Source of the DNA: an uncultured Parabacteroides sp.
Lineage (GTDB): Bacteria; Bacteroidota; Bacteroidia; Bacteroidales; Tannerellaceae
NCBI RefSeq assembly: GCF_905196875.1
Contig: NZ_CAJJWO010000011.1
Location: forward strand, 39,609-103,608
Reading direction: 5' to 3'
Length of the DNA: 64,000 nt
Shown here: one piece after another, positions 35,366-43,831 of the stretch
Layout of the letters: each line of letters begins with the position of its first letter
Position numbering within the stretch: position 1 is the first letter of the stretch
The notes under the pieces: generated by a model
Database searches by the model: none
What the model was told of the DNA's origin: nothing
What the model saw: only the letters and a program-made list of their open reading frames with translations
Position numbers and translations under genes: made by a program

Positions 35366-37404
35366 AAAGCAAAGTTATAATTAAATGGAACAATCAACTG
35401 AACCCAAGTCCCATGATCTGTCATTGAATCCAATTGCAAATTCCGAATAGAGAATCGCATCTTTCGGGAATTATAGGTATTCAAAAGTTCTGTTGTACGA
35501 TATATTATTTTCAGTCCCTGACCAGTACTTCTTTCATCACCAGCATGTGCTCCGGGATCATACCCAAGACCATTATCTTCTATTATTATATGAAGAGAGT
35601 CATCCATTACTCTAACAGTTATCCTGATCTCCGGATTCAAGCAATCACCATTGAATGCATATTTTACAGCATTTTCAACCGGTATCTGGATAAACATGGA
35701 AGGGATAAGCGTCTCCAAAGGCACTTCTGGAAAAATAGTCCATTCGATACAGATACGATCCGGATCACTCAACATTTTTAGTTTCAGATAATTCTTTACA
35801 AAACTGATTTCTTTTTCTAATGAAACAGCCAACTGTTCGGATGATAACAAATCTCCTCTCAATACATCTATCAACAAATTAACAGGCTCGGAAAGGTCAT
35901 TGTATTGTCGAAAAGCCGGTATCACTGAATTTAAGACATTACATATATAATGTGGAGCAATCCGGTTTCTAATAACAGCCATACGTAAACAGGTTATTGT
36001 CTCCATTTGCCGTTTATAATTAAGTTCTTTTTTTCTCCGGAGACAAAACAGCACACCGAACAATAATAAAACAACAATAATGAAACACAAACCGGTGATG
36101 CAGGCAAACCACATCCACCGCTGCGCTTTTGTCTCTGCATAAGCAATATAAATATCTTTCTTCAGCAGGGTCGTATCCTGCCGGTAGCGAAAATCCGTTT
36201 CACGGATACTATTCTCTACCTTTATATTCCGTAAAGAATCTTGACAGATATCTGCTTTATTTCTGTAATAATAAGTTTTAGCATAGTCATTCTTTTTCCG
36301 GTATAATTCCTCCAGTCGTTTATTATGATAATATTGGTATTGAAGATCTGTGCGAAGTGTATCATAAGGTTGTTCCAAGAGCTGGGCTGCCTCCTGCAAA
36401 TTATTTTCCTGTAAAGCTAAAGAAGCCAGTAAGCCATCTATATAAAACTTTATGCCAGGTTGCTGTAAAGCATATTGTCCAAAAAAATTAACAGCACGAT
36501 CCAGATAAAAACGGGCAGAATCGGGCAATCCCTTCAGTAAATAAATCTCACCGATATTACCTTCCACAATCCCCTGATAGACTGGTTGAGAAAAATTCGC
36601 TACAATCGCATTTGCCCGTTGAAACCAAACCAGGGCTTTATCATATTCCTTAGTCACATAATAATAGTTACCTCGGGAATTGGCCAGAAAATACTTTTCA
36701 TAATCCGATCCTCTATCCCAATACTGTTCGATTTTCTGAAAATAAGAATCGGATAACGGATAGTTTTCCAACTCCTGATAGAGTTTTGCCAATCCTGAAT
36801 AAATCGGATAATTCATCTTATCGCTAACACCTAAAGAGTCTGAGAGAAACAAAGCCTTGCGATAATAGAAACCTGCCCATTCATAATCACCCTGATGCTG
36901 ATAACAGTCTGCCATATTAATATATATATTTATGACCGGCTGCCGATCCTGAATATTTCTCGATGCATCCAAAGCTTTATGCAAATAAACAATTGCAGAA
37001 TCCCACTGATTAATATCCTGGAAGAAAACGCCCCGGCCATTACAGACATCAGCCGATAACTTCAACAAGCGACCTCCCTTATCTGGCTGTTCCTCTATAT
37101 AATGTAGAATCCGATCACTCAGTAGGAATGCAGAATCACCCCGGTTACTGAAATAATAACAACAGGAAATCGTTTGTTCCAAATTATAATAATTTATACT
37201 ATCCGACACATTCTTCTGACAGGTTCTTAATATAGAAATAACATCTAACGGCTTTACAGTCAAAGAATCCGCATAGAGAGAAAGCAAAGAATCAACTCTG
37301 TCCGTTTCAACATCTTTTACTGATGATTTCTGAAACGAACAGCCTAAGAGTATACTAAACAGGATAATGAATACCCCACATGGCGTTAACTGTTGTTTTT
37401 CCAT
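35362..37404 (-). CDS. TPR-containing LytS-type sensor histidine kinase
   Basis: 680 residues. An N-terminal lipoprotein-like signal ends LLGC. About 350 residues of tetratricopeptide-type helices follow (AIVYLHKALDASRNIQDR, AGFYYRKALFLSDSLG, ALVWFQRANAIVANF). A membrane helix lies near 430 (MWFACITGLCFIIVVLLLFG). The kinase domain has phospho-acceptor motif RIAPHYICNVLNSV and ATP-binding DNGLGYDPG and GQGLKII. This sensor-by-TPR layout is common in Bacteroidetes two-component pairs and suggests detection of a periplasmic protein or peptide. Confidence 0.9.
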   Translation of the reverse strand: MEKQQLTPCGVFIILFSILLGCSFQKSSVKDVETDRVDSLLSLYADSLTVKPLDVISILRTCQKNVSDSINYYNLEQTISCCYYFSNRGDSAFLLSDRILHYIEEQPDKGGRLLKLSADVCNGRGVFFQDINQWDSAIVYLHKALDASRNIQDRQPVINIYINMADCYQHQGDYEWAGFYYRKALFLSDSLGVSDKMNYPIYSGLAKLYQELENYPLSDSYFQKIEQYWDRGSDYEKYFLANSRGNYYYVTKEYDKALVWFQRANAIVANFSQPVYQGIVEGNIGEIYLLKGLPDSARFYLDRAVNFFGQYALQQPGIKFYIDGLLASLALQENNLQEAAQLLEQPYDTLRTDLQYQYYHNKRLEELYRKKNDYAKTYYYRNKADICQDSLRNIKVENSIRETDFRYRQDTTLLKKDIYIAYAETKAQRWMWFACITGLCFIIVVLLLFGVLFCLRRKKELNYKRQMETITCLRMAVIRNRIAPHYICNVLNSVIPAFRQYNDLSEPVNLLIDVLRGDLLSSEQLAVSLEKEISFVKNYLKLKMLSDPDRICIEWTIFPEVPLETLIPSMFIQIPVENAVKYAFNGDCLNPEIRITVRVMDDSLHIIIEDNGLGYDPGAHAGDERSTGQGLKIIYRTTELLNTYNSRKMRFSIRNLQLDSMTDHGTWVQLIVPFNYNFAL

Positions 37405-37548
37405 ACTTACCTTCCCTTTTTAACAAAGGACATAAATTATTATGACATTCACAATCGTTCAAATCCATTTTAACGTATAAAGTTTCATTATCACGATTAA
37501 ATATCATATTTAAACAAATAAAAGCGAAATCCACAAAGTATATATATA

Positions 37549-37577
37549 CAAAAAAAGGATACTCTTTCGAGCATCCT
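37549..37577 (-). terminator. Terminator after glmM
   Basis: On the minus strand a stem AGGATGCTC / GAGTATCCT (one G-U pair) with GAAA loop is followed by seven T residues. It starts about 30 bases past the glmM stop codon. Confidence 0.85.
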
Positions 37578-37606
37578 CTTTCGTCTATTACAATATGTAT
37601 TGAATT

Positions 37607-38995
37607 TTACTTACACATCTCATTAATCACCGCAATCAACTCGCCGCCTATCTCTTCAGCTTCTTTCATTGTATGAGCCTCTGCATAGATACGGATGATC
37701 GGCTCGGTGTTACTTTTACGAAGATGAACCCATTTATCGGGGAAGTCAATCTTCACACCATCGATATCTGTAATATCATATTGAGCGAATTTTTCTTTCA
37801 CCTTTGCTAAAATAGCATCCACATCAATCTCCGGAGTAAGCTGTACTTTCTGCTTGGAGATAAAATACGGAGGATAGCTGGCACGCAGTTCGCTTGTTTT
37901 CATCTTTTTCTTTGCCAGATGAGTCAGGAACAAAGCGATACCTACCAAAGCATCACGACCGTAATGGCTGGCCGGATAGATCACACCACCGTTGCCTTCA
38001 CCGCCAATAACCGCATTAGTTGCTTTCATTTTGGCTACAACATTCACTTCACCGACTGCCGCAGCATTATATTCACAACCATGGGCGCGGGTCACATCAC
38101 GCAAGGCACGGCTTGAACTCAGGTTACTTACCGTATTACCCGGAGTATGGCTCAATACATAGTCAGCTACTGCCACTAATGTATACTCTTCGCCAAACAT
38201 ATCACCATCTTCACAGATAATAGCCAAACGGTCTACATCCGGATCGACAACGAAACCTACATCTGCTTTGGCATGCTTCATCAGGTCAGAGATCTCAGTC
38301 AGGTTCTCAGGAAGAGGTTCCGGATTATGAGAAAAGTTACCATGAGGAGCACAATGTAGTTTGAAGATTTCTTTTACACCTAAAGCATACAGTAAATCAG
38401 GCAATACAACACCACCTACAGAGTTTACGGCATCGATAGCGACACGGAAGTTAGCAGCCTTAATAGCTTCTACGTCAACCAGGTCGAGATTGAGTACACT
38501 TTCGATATGTTTCTGTTTATATGTATTGTCAACGATCACTTTTCCTAAATGATCGACATCTGCAAATTCAAAACTTTCAGAAGCGGCAATTTCCAGAACC
38601 TCTGCACCTTCTGCCGCATTCAGGAATTCGCCCTTTTCATTCAGCAATTTTAATGCGTTCCATTGTTTTGGATTATGACTGGCAGTCAAAATAATACCGC
38701 CACATGCACCTTCCATAGCTACAGCCAACTCGGTTGTGGGAGTAGTTGCCAGGTCAATGTCTACCACGTCAAAACCCATTCCCGTAAGCGTACCTAAAAC
38801 CACCTGTTTTACCATCGGGCCAGAGATACGGGCATCACGTCCTACTACGATCTTGTTTGATGTTGCTTTTGTGCTTTTTCTAATGAAGGTTGCATAAGCT
38901 GCTACAAACTTCACAATGGCTAACGGATTTAGTCCGTCTTCCGGTGCTCCGCCGATTGTACCGCGGATACCGGAAATAGATTTAATAAGTGTCAT
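37607..38995 (-). CDS. glmM: Phosphoglucosamine mutase (phosphohexomutase family)
   Basis: 462 residues. The catalytic phosphoserine loop is TASHNPKQWNALK near residue 104. The metal-binding loop is DPDVDRLA, the sugar-binding loop GGEGNGGVIYP, and the phosphate-binding C-terminal loop RKSNTEPIIRIYAE. GlmM converts glucosamine-6-phosphate to glucosamine-1-phosphate for UDP-GlcNAc, cell wall and LPS. Family members also act on mannose or glucose phosphates, so substrate is inferred. It follows the lipoprotein gene by 8 bases and ends at a strong terminator. Confidence 0.88.
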   Translation of the reverse strand: MTLIKSISGIRGTIGGAPEDGLNPLAIVKFVAAYATFIRKSTKATSNKIVVGRDARISGPMVKQVVLGTLTGMGFDVVDIDLATTPTTELAVAMEGACGGIILTASHNPKQWNALKLLNEKGEFLNAAEGAEVLEIAASESFEFADVDHLGKVIVDNTYKQKHIESVLNLDLVDVEAIKAANFRVAIDAVNSVGGVVLPDLLYALGVKEIFKLHCAPHGNFSHNPEPLPENLTEISDLMKHAKADVGFVVDPDVDRLAIICEDGDMFGEEYTLVAVADYVLSHTPGNTVSNLSSSRALRDVTRAHGCEYNAAAVGEVNVVAKMKATNAVIGGEGNGGVIYPASHYGRDALVGIALFLTHLAKKKMKTSELRASYPPYFISKQKVQLTPEIDVDAILAKVKEKFAQYDITDIDGVKIDFPDKWVHLRKSNTEPIIRIYAEAHTMKEAEEIGGELIAVINEMCK

Positions 38996-39003
38996 AAGTT
39001 GGA

Positions 39004-39582
39004 TTATTTTTCGAATGTATATTTTACTTTGCTATAATAGATTGGGCTGTAAGAACTCTGAAAAGTAGTTCCCATTCTTTTGAACGGTACTATTAATTTA
39101 ATTAAAGCCTCATTTCCTACATGATATAAACCTGTAGCCAGACCCTCACCTACAAAATAATCAGGAGGATAACTTCTTGTTTCCCCGGAATAAACATTGT
39201 AACCGAAAATAAACTCGGTAGGATATCCGTAATAACCTACTCCATAGATCAGATTATTAACGTATATAGAAGTATCAGCATCTAAAATACCATTTGCTTC
39301 AAAACGACAAAGGACCTTTGTTTGTCCTAATACTGCCCGTTCCCCATTTCCTGAATCTATCACATTCAGATACACATCATTATCCAATTTTACAAATTCG
39401 TTTTCTTTAAAGACTCCATCTGCAGGATAGTCTTTAAGAACTTTTATTCCTTCACGGTCAATCAATCGCTCGATTGCTTTCCTTTCATCCTTCAACCTCT
39501 CCGTATACGACTTCGTTTTATCGCATGATACCACCATCAAGGCAGCACACAAAATCATCAGGATATAAAAACCTCTTTTCAT
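39004..39582 (-). CDS. DUF4827-type lipoprotein
   Basis: 192 residues with a lipoprotein signal ending LMVVSC (Cys20), then KTKSYTERLKDERKAIERLI. The C-terminal part (VGEGLATGLYHVGNEALIKLIVPFKRMGTTFQ...YYSKVKYTFEK) resembles an FKBP-like fold. The DUF4827 assignment is from memory of similar Bacteroidales genes next to nrnA and glmM. Function unknown; an envelope folding role is only a guess. It heads the operon with glmM behind a promoter at 39612-39619. Confidence 0.75.
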   Translation of the reverse strand: MKRGFYILMILCAALMVVSCDKTKSYTERLKDERKAIERLIDREGIKVLKDYPADGVFKENEFVKLDNDVYLNVIDSGNGERAVLGQTKVLCRFEANGILDADTSIYVNNLIYGVGYYGYPTEFIFGYNVYSGETRSYPPDYFVGEGLATGLYHVGNEALIKLIVPFKRMGTTFQSSYSPIYYSKVKYTFEK

Positions 39583-39611
39583 CTGTTATTCTTTAATGTA
39601 TAAATGAGCGA

Positions 39612-39619
39612 CAAATGTA
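39612..39619 (-). promoter_or_regulatory. -7 element for the lipoprotein-glmM operon
   Basis: TACATTTG on the minus strand matches TAnnTTTG and lies 30 bases before the start codon at 39582. Confidence 0.5.
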
Positions 39620-39637
39620 AATAATATCCGCCATATC

Positions 39638-40687
39638 TCAGGCAAGTTTCTCTATTTCTTCTGTTTTATTAGGATTAAATTCTTTTAATCCCCTCTCAAA
39701 GACAGCTACAGCTTCTTCCAGAGAACCATGAAACTCTCCACCGGAAGCATTTTTGTGACCACCACCGTTAAAATACTGGCTGGCAAACAGATTGCAAGGG
39801 AAATCACCTACCGAGCGTAAAGAGACTTTGATATAATCTTTATCTTCACGGATAAAGACACTGAACGATACGCCTTCAATACTTAACGGCATATTCACAA
39901 AACCTTCCGTATCACCGGTTACATAATTGAACCGGTCTAATTCTGCTTGTGAAAGTGTAATCAATGCAGCATGTTTCTCCGGATAGATCTTCATCTTTTC
40001 ATACAGGACATAACCTTGCATGCGAAGACGTGATTCAGAATAGACCTGAAAAACCTTACGATAAATCAAATCTTTATCTATCCCTTTCTTTATCAGTTCA
40101 CCGATAATCGTATAAATCTCCGGCTTATTCGAGTTATAGGTAAAAGAACCTGTATCCGTCATCATTCCCGTATAAATACAAGCAGCAGCGTCTTTGTTAA
40201 GCAGGTCAAACATGCCCATGCGACAGATAAAGCGGAAAATCATCTCACTGGTAGACGACATTTCCGGATACGACATCATAACCCGACAAAAATCTGCAGG
40301 ATTCAAATGATGATCGATCAAGACCTTGCGACCTTCCGCAGCAACAACAGCCGGAGCCAGTTTCTCTATACGCTTAGGTTCATTAAAGTCCAGACAAAAA
40401 ACAACATCCGCATCATGGATCAACTGCTCTGCAAACTCAGGATACTTTTCATGTATCACAATATCCTTTGCTCCCGGCATCCATTTATAAAATAAGGGGA
40501 ATTCATTGGGGACAACTACTGTTACATTATCTTTACCATAGGATGTAAGGAAATGGTACAATCCCAAAGCTGAACCAAGGGCATCGCCGTCGGGAGTAAC
40601 ATGGGTCACGATAACAAAACTTTCGCCTTTCTCTACGTATTTCTTGGCTTTCTGAATTTTCTCTTCCTGAATGATTTTCGTAATCAT
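39638..40687 (-). CDS. nrnA: DHH-family phosphoesterase, NrnA-like
   Basis: 349 residues. The DHH domain has GDALGSALGL, DVVFCLDFN and DHHLNP. DHHA1 follows with GGGHKNASGG near the C-terminus. NrnA degrades very short RNA and related linear dinucleotides and also dephosphorylates pAp; bifunctional forms are standard in Bacteroidetes. The substrate is inferred from the family. A promoter lies just upstream at 40709-40716. Confidence 0.9.
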   Translation of the reverse strand: MITKIIQEEKIQKAKKYVEKGESFVIVTHVTPDGDALGSALGLYHFLTSYGKDNVTVVVPNEFPLFYKWMPGAKDIVIHEKYPEFAEQLIHDADVVFCLDFNEPKRIEKLAPAVVAAEGRKVLIDHHLNPADFCRVMMSYPEMSSTSEMIFRFICRMGMFDLLNKDAAACIYTGMMTDTGSFTYNSNKPEIYTIIGELIKKGIDKDLIYRKVFQVYSESRLRMQGYVLYEKMKIYPEKHAALITLSQAELDRFNYVTGDTEGFVNMPLSIEGVSFSVFIREDKDYIKVSLRSVGDFPCNLFASQYFNGGGHKNASGGEFHGSLEEAVAVFERGLKEFNPNKTEEIEKLA

Positions 40688-40708
40688 ATATTATCTTGTT
40701 TACAAGGA

Positions 40709-40716
40709 CAAAGGTA
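40709..40716 (-). promoter_or_regulatory. -7 element for nrnA
   Basis: TACCTTTG on the minus strand, a perfect TAnnTTTG, 22 bases before the start codon at 40687. Confidence 0.6.
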
Positions 40717-40732
40717 CTACTTTTTTTATGTT

Positions 40733-42016
40733 CTACACAGTAAAAAAACGTTCAATAAGCAAATCAAACAATAGAAATAACAATAGAAGTAACGAGGCGA
40801 ATAAAAATCGTGGACGCCGGGTTTGCAGGAACAACAGGAAAAAGAAGACAACCCCATACCCTAAGATTGTCAGAAATAAACCAAGCCGAAAAGAAAAGGT
40901 AGCCCCCGGCACCTTACTAAAAGCATCTACGATCTGTAATAAATTATGAGTCATTGTTTCGACTAGATGTTGAAGCAATTCATAGCCGGGAAAATCGACT
41001 GGTAACATTAGCCAGACAAGTCCGGCGGGTATAAGCAAGGTTGCCAGCAACGTCAACGGTAAATTCGTACATAGAAAGACAAGGGAGAATTGCCGGAAAT
41101 AATACAGGCAAAGCAATGTTGTTCCAGCCTGTGCAGACAGTGTCACAGTTATCCAACCCCAGGGAGCAGCCAGGAGAGGATTCCTTACTTCGATCAGTTT
41201 CTGAAACCGGGGTTGCAGATATAAAATAGACAGTACAGCCAGATAACTTAACTGAAAACCGATATCAAACAGGTAAAAAGGATCGAACACCAGCATACAA
41301 AAAGCAGAAGCAGCCAATGTATTATAACCGTCGGTTCTTCGTCGTAGCGTTCTACCCGTCAGATACAACGTCAACATCAATCCGGCACGGATAGCAGAAG
41401 CGGCAAATCCGGTAATTAAAACAAAACTCCAAAGCAGACCGATCATCAATAAGAACTTCAGCCACCTATAAAAAGTATTTTGGGGAAAGAAAGAAAAGAA
41501 CAAAGAAAGGAAACCACAAACAATAGCGACATGAAAACCGCTTACAGCCAAAAGATGAGCCACTCCAGTCACCGAAAAACGCCTTTTTACATCCTTCCCC
41601 ATCCCTTCCCTGTACCCAAGGGTGATCGTTGCCAGTACAGATTTTTCTTCATTCGACAAACGTAAACGTTCAAAAGGTTTCAATAAACGCTGCTGCCCCT
41701 GCCCGGACAATTCTGAAACGGAAGAAAAAGCCGGTCTCTCATTCCTATCCTGCCAATATGCGGTTTGTTGAATAGAAAAAGACAGCAGCAACAAAAGAAA
41801 TGCCGCTCCCCATAGCCAACGAAACTCATAACTCCAGTAGTTTTTGTCCGGCCCGGATATTGCTGCAATATGAGAAAGCAGAATAATCAGTAAAGGGATA
41901 AGTATCAGCAGTAACGACAGAATACGGCAATCAAGGTAAGCTTGCAATAAGATTCCGGTTATCCATATTAAAAGCGGCCTGATAAAAGGCCGCTTTTGTA
42001 TCTCTTTTATTATCAT
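40733..42016 (-). CDS. comEC: ComEC/Rec2-type membrane channel, shortened
   Basis: 427 residues. The core competence domain is clear: LGYREGMGKDVKRRFSVTGVAHLLAVSGFHVAIVCG, then many membrane helices. The start KRPFIRPLLIWITGILLQAY matches usual ComEC N-termini. Full-length relatives have an OB-like domain of 100-150 residues between the second helix and the core. Here only about 25 residues (93-118) remain. The C-terminal metallo-beta-lactamase domain is also absent, as in many Bacteroidetes versions. The protein should be an inner-membrane DNA channel; whether it still functions is uncertain. A perfect terminator-like hairpin lies within codons 7-16. Confidence 0.85.
   Translation of the reverse strand: MIIKEIQKRPFIRPLLIWITGILLQAYLDCRILSLLLILIPLLIILLSHIAAISGPDKNYWSYEFRWLWGAAFLLLLLSFSIQQTAYWQDRNERPAFSSVSELSGQGQQRLLKPFERLRLSNEEKSVLATITLGYREGMGKDVKRRFSVTGVAHLLAVSGFHVAIVCGFLSLFFSFFPQNTFYRWLKFLLMIGLLWSFVLITGFAASAIRAGLMLTLYLTGRTLRRRTDGYNTLAASAFCMLVFDPFYLFDIGFQLSYLAVLSILYLQPRFQKLIEVRNPLLAAPWGWITVTLSAQAGTTLLCLYYFRQFSLVFLCTNLPLTLLATLLIPAGLVWLMLPVDFPGYELLQHLVETMTHNLLQIVDAFSKVPGATFSFRLGLFLTILGYGVVFFFLLFLQTRRPRFLFASLLLLLFLLFDLLIERFFTV
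41971..41998 (-). terminator. Terminator-like hairpin inside the first codons of comEC
   Basis: A ten-base perfect stem AAAAGCGGCC / GGCCGCTTTT with an 8-base loop, followed on the minus strand by TTTTAATA. It begins 53 bases after the rpe stop codon, as expected for an rpe terminator. It overlaps comEC codons 7-16. Confidence 0.8.
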
Positions 42017-42050
42017 ACAAAGGTCGGTTTTGGTTGGTTAAATATATTCT

Positions 42051-42701
42051 CTACATATCTTTTAGTTCTTTTATCGTTCGTATCGGATCTGGAGAACTAA
42101 AAACAAAACTTCCGGCAACCAGCACATCCGCACCGGCATCTATCAGACGTTTCCCGGTTTCCAGATTCACGCCGCCATCTACTTCTATGAGAGTTTCCAG
42201 TCCTTTTTCCCGGATCATTTCTTTCAGACGAGCCGTTTTATTCACCGAATGCTCAATGAAACGCTGTCCTCCGAAACCCGGATTGACGGACATAAGCAAT
42301 ACCATATCGAGATCCTGAATAATATCTTCCAGCAGGCTGATCGGTGTATGCGGGTTTAAGGTAACCCCTGCTTTCATTCCGGCTTCCTTTATCGCACCGA
42401 TTGTACGATGCAGGTGTGTACTGGCCTCATAATGAACATTCATCATATAAGCTCCGGCAGCAGCCACTTCTTTCACAAACTTCTGAGGCTCGACAATCAT
42501 CAGGTGCACATCCATCGGTTTCTTCAGGATGGGCTTTACCGCCTCCAATACAGGAAACCCGAAAGATATATTCGGAACAAATACCCCGTCCATAATATCC
42601 ATGTGCAACCAGTCCGCCTCACTGTTATTAATCATTTCCACTTCTTTTTGCAAGTTCAGAAAATCGGCAGCCAGCAAAGAAGGAGCAATCTTATGTTTCA
42701 T
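42051..42701 (-). CDS. rpe: Ribulose-phosphate 3-epimerase
   Basis: 216 residues from MKHKIAPSLLAADFLNL. Active-site motifs are HMDIMDGVFVPNISFG, DVHLMI, VNPGFGGQRF and EVDGGVN. It interconverts ribulose-5-phosphate and xylulose-5-phosphate in the pentose phosphate pathway. An in-frame ATG at 42722 lies before the promoter-derived transcript start and is rejected. Together with comEC it forms a two-gene run separated by a 34-base gap. Confidence 0.95.
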   Translation of the reverse strand: MKHKIAPSLLAADFLNLQKEVEMINNSEADWLHMDIMDGVFVPNISFGFPVLEAVKPILKKPMDVHLMIVEPQKFVKEVAAAGAYMMNVHYEASTHLHRTIGAIKEAGMKAGVTLNPHTPISLLEDIIQDLDMVLLMSVNPGFGGQRFIEHSVNKTARLKEMIREKGLETLIEVDGGVNLETGKRLIDAGADVLVAGSFVFSSPDPIRTIKELKDM

Positions 42702-42719
42702 AATTAAATGTCTTTTCGG

Positions 42720-42727
42720 CAAAGGTA
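42720..42727 (-). promoter_or_regulatory. -7 element for rpe
   Basis: TACCTTTG on the minus strand, a perfect TAnnTTTG 19 bases before the start codon at 42701, immediately after the upstream terminator's T-run. It supports that start codon. Confidence 0.6.
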
Positions 42728-42728
42728 C

Positions 42729-42766
42729 AAAAAAAGAAAGAGAACACTATTACCAGTGTTCCCTTT
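42729..42766 (-). terminator. Terminator after the small ORF
   Basis: On the minus strand a stem GGGAACACT / AGTGTTCTC with a six-base loop leads into TTTCTTTTTTTG. It lies 12 bases past the stop codon of the 58-residue gene, which supports that gene being transcribed. Confidence 0.85.
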
Positions 42767-42777
42767 CCTTCAATTTC

Positions 42778-42954
42778 TTAGTTCATCACATAACCACATA
42801 GTTCCGGTTGCATTGCAGGTTCTGCATGATAAATCCTTGCAAATTGAGAAAGAAAATCAAGCGTTTGTTTACTTGGTGCACTTTTCTTCCCGTCCCGGTT
42901 CTTTTTAGTTTTATTCTCTAATCCATTCATACATTGAGTAGAAAATCTCTTCAT
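42778..42954 (-). CDS. Small basic protein, function unknown
   Basis: 58 residues from MKRFSTQCMNGLENK; the first half is Lys/Ser-rich and the second half reads TLDFLSQFARIYHAEPAMQPELCGYVMN. That second half looks like a short conserved helix followed by a loop, of a kind I recall near this sigma gene in other Bacteroidales. The gene lies 82 bases after the ECF sigma gene in the same direction and has its own terminator, so co-transcription is likely. Function not recognisable. Confidence 0.55.
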   Translation of the reverse strand: MKRFSTQCMNGLENKTKKNRDGKKSAPSKQTLDFLSQFARIYHAEPAMQPELCGYVMN

Positions 42955-43036
42955 AGGCATCCCCTTTTTTATTCGTTTGATAATAAAACGGGAGCATTTT
43001 CTACTTATTGTACGGACTGCAGAATATTTTTACCGA

Positions 43037-43630
43037 TTATGCCAAAGATAACTCTATATGGTTTTCGTCAGCCATACGACGCATATTCAGGATAGCATAA
43101 CGCATACGTCCTAATGCCGTATTAATACTAACGCCTGTAATATCGGCTATTTCTTTAAAGCTCAAATCCTGATAATAGCGCATTTCCAATACTTCGCGCT
43201 GACTGTCGGGAAGATGTTTTACAAGCTTCTTAACATCCGACAATACCTGATGACGCACGATATTATCTTCGATCGTTCCATCGCAAAGTTTGATATTATT
43301 GAACAAATCGACTTCCACCTCATCATTAGATACAGTATTTTCACTGCGTTCCTGACGGAAGTTGTCAATGATCAGATTATGTGCAATACGGGTGATCCAT
43401 GCTTTAAACTTACCGTTTTCGGTATAACGGCCCTGTTTAATAGTCATAATCACTTTCACAAAAGTCTCCTGGAAGATATCTTCCGTTAACTCTTTATTGC
43501 GGACTATAAAGTAAATATAGGAATGGATACTGCTCTTATGACGATTTAACAACACATCAAAGGCGGTATTATTACCCTGTGCATAAAGGACAACCAGATC
43601 TTCGTCTGTCATCGATTTTAAAGTCTTCAT
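43037..43630 (-). CDS. RNA polymerase ECF-type sigma factor
   Basis: 197 residues. Region 2 (YIYFIVRNKELTEDIFQETFVKVIMTI, then WITRIAHNLIIDNFRQ) and region 4 (LPDSQREVLEMRYYQDLSFKEIADITGVSINTALGRMRYAI) are intact. No FecR-like partner is adjacent, unlike the sigma factor at 17 kb. It resembles the broadly conserved housekeeping ECF factor of Bacteroidales. A terminator at 43770-43814 separates it from the FadL-like gene upstream. Confidence 0.92.
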   Translation of the reverse strand: MKTLKSMTDEDLVVLYAQGNNTAFDVLLNRHKSSIHSYIYFIVRNKELTEDIFQETFVKVIMTIKQGRYTENGKFKAWITRIAHNLIIDNFRQERSENTVSNDEVEVDLFNNIKLCDGTIEDNIVRHQVLSDVKKLVKHLPDSQREVLEMRYYQDLSFKEIADITGVSINTALGRMRYAILNMRRMADENHIELSLA

Positions 43631-43769
43631 TACTTCTGTATTTTATAGTTTCTTGAGTAATGTTTATGCTATAGGCAATGCGGTTTTAAATGTTATACAA
43701 TTTTGTTTTCGAAAGCAAAAGAACAAAAAGTATTTTAAACAGGCAAACATTTCTGTTATTTTTAAACAA

Positions 43770-43814
43770 AAATGTCCCCTGCCTGTACGTTTTATGTACA
43801 AACAGGGGACATTT
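43770..43814. terminator. Terminator after the FadL-like gene
   Basis: A 12-base perfect outer stem AAATGTCCCCTG / CAGGGGACATTT encloses an inner TGTAC/GTACA stem. On the minus strand it leads into TTTTTGTTT. Confidence 0.85.
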
Positions 43815-43831
43815 GCTAACAAACTATATTT

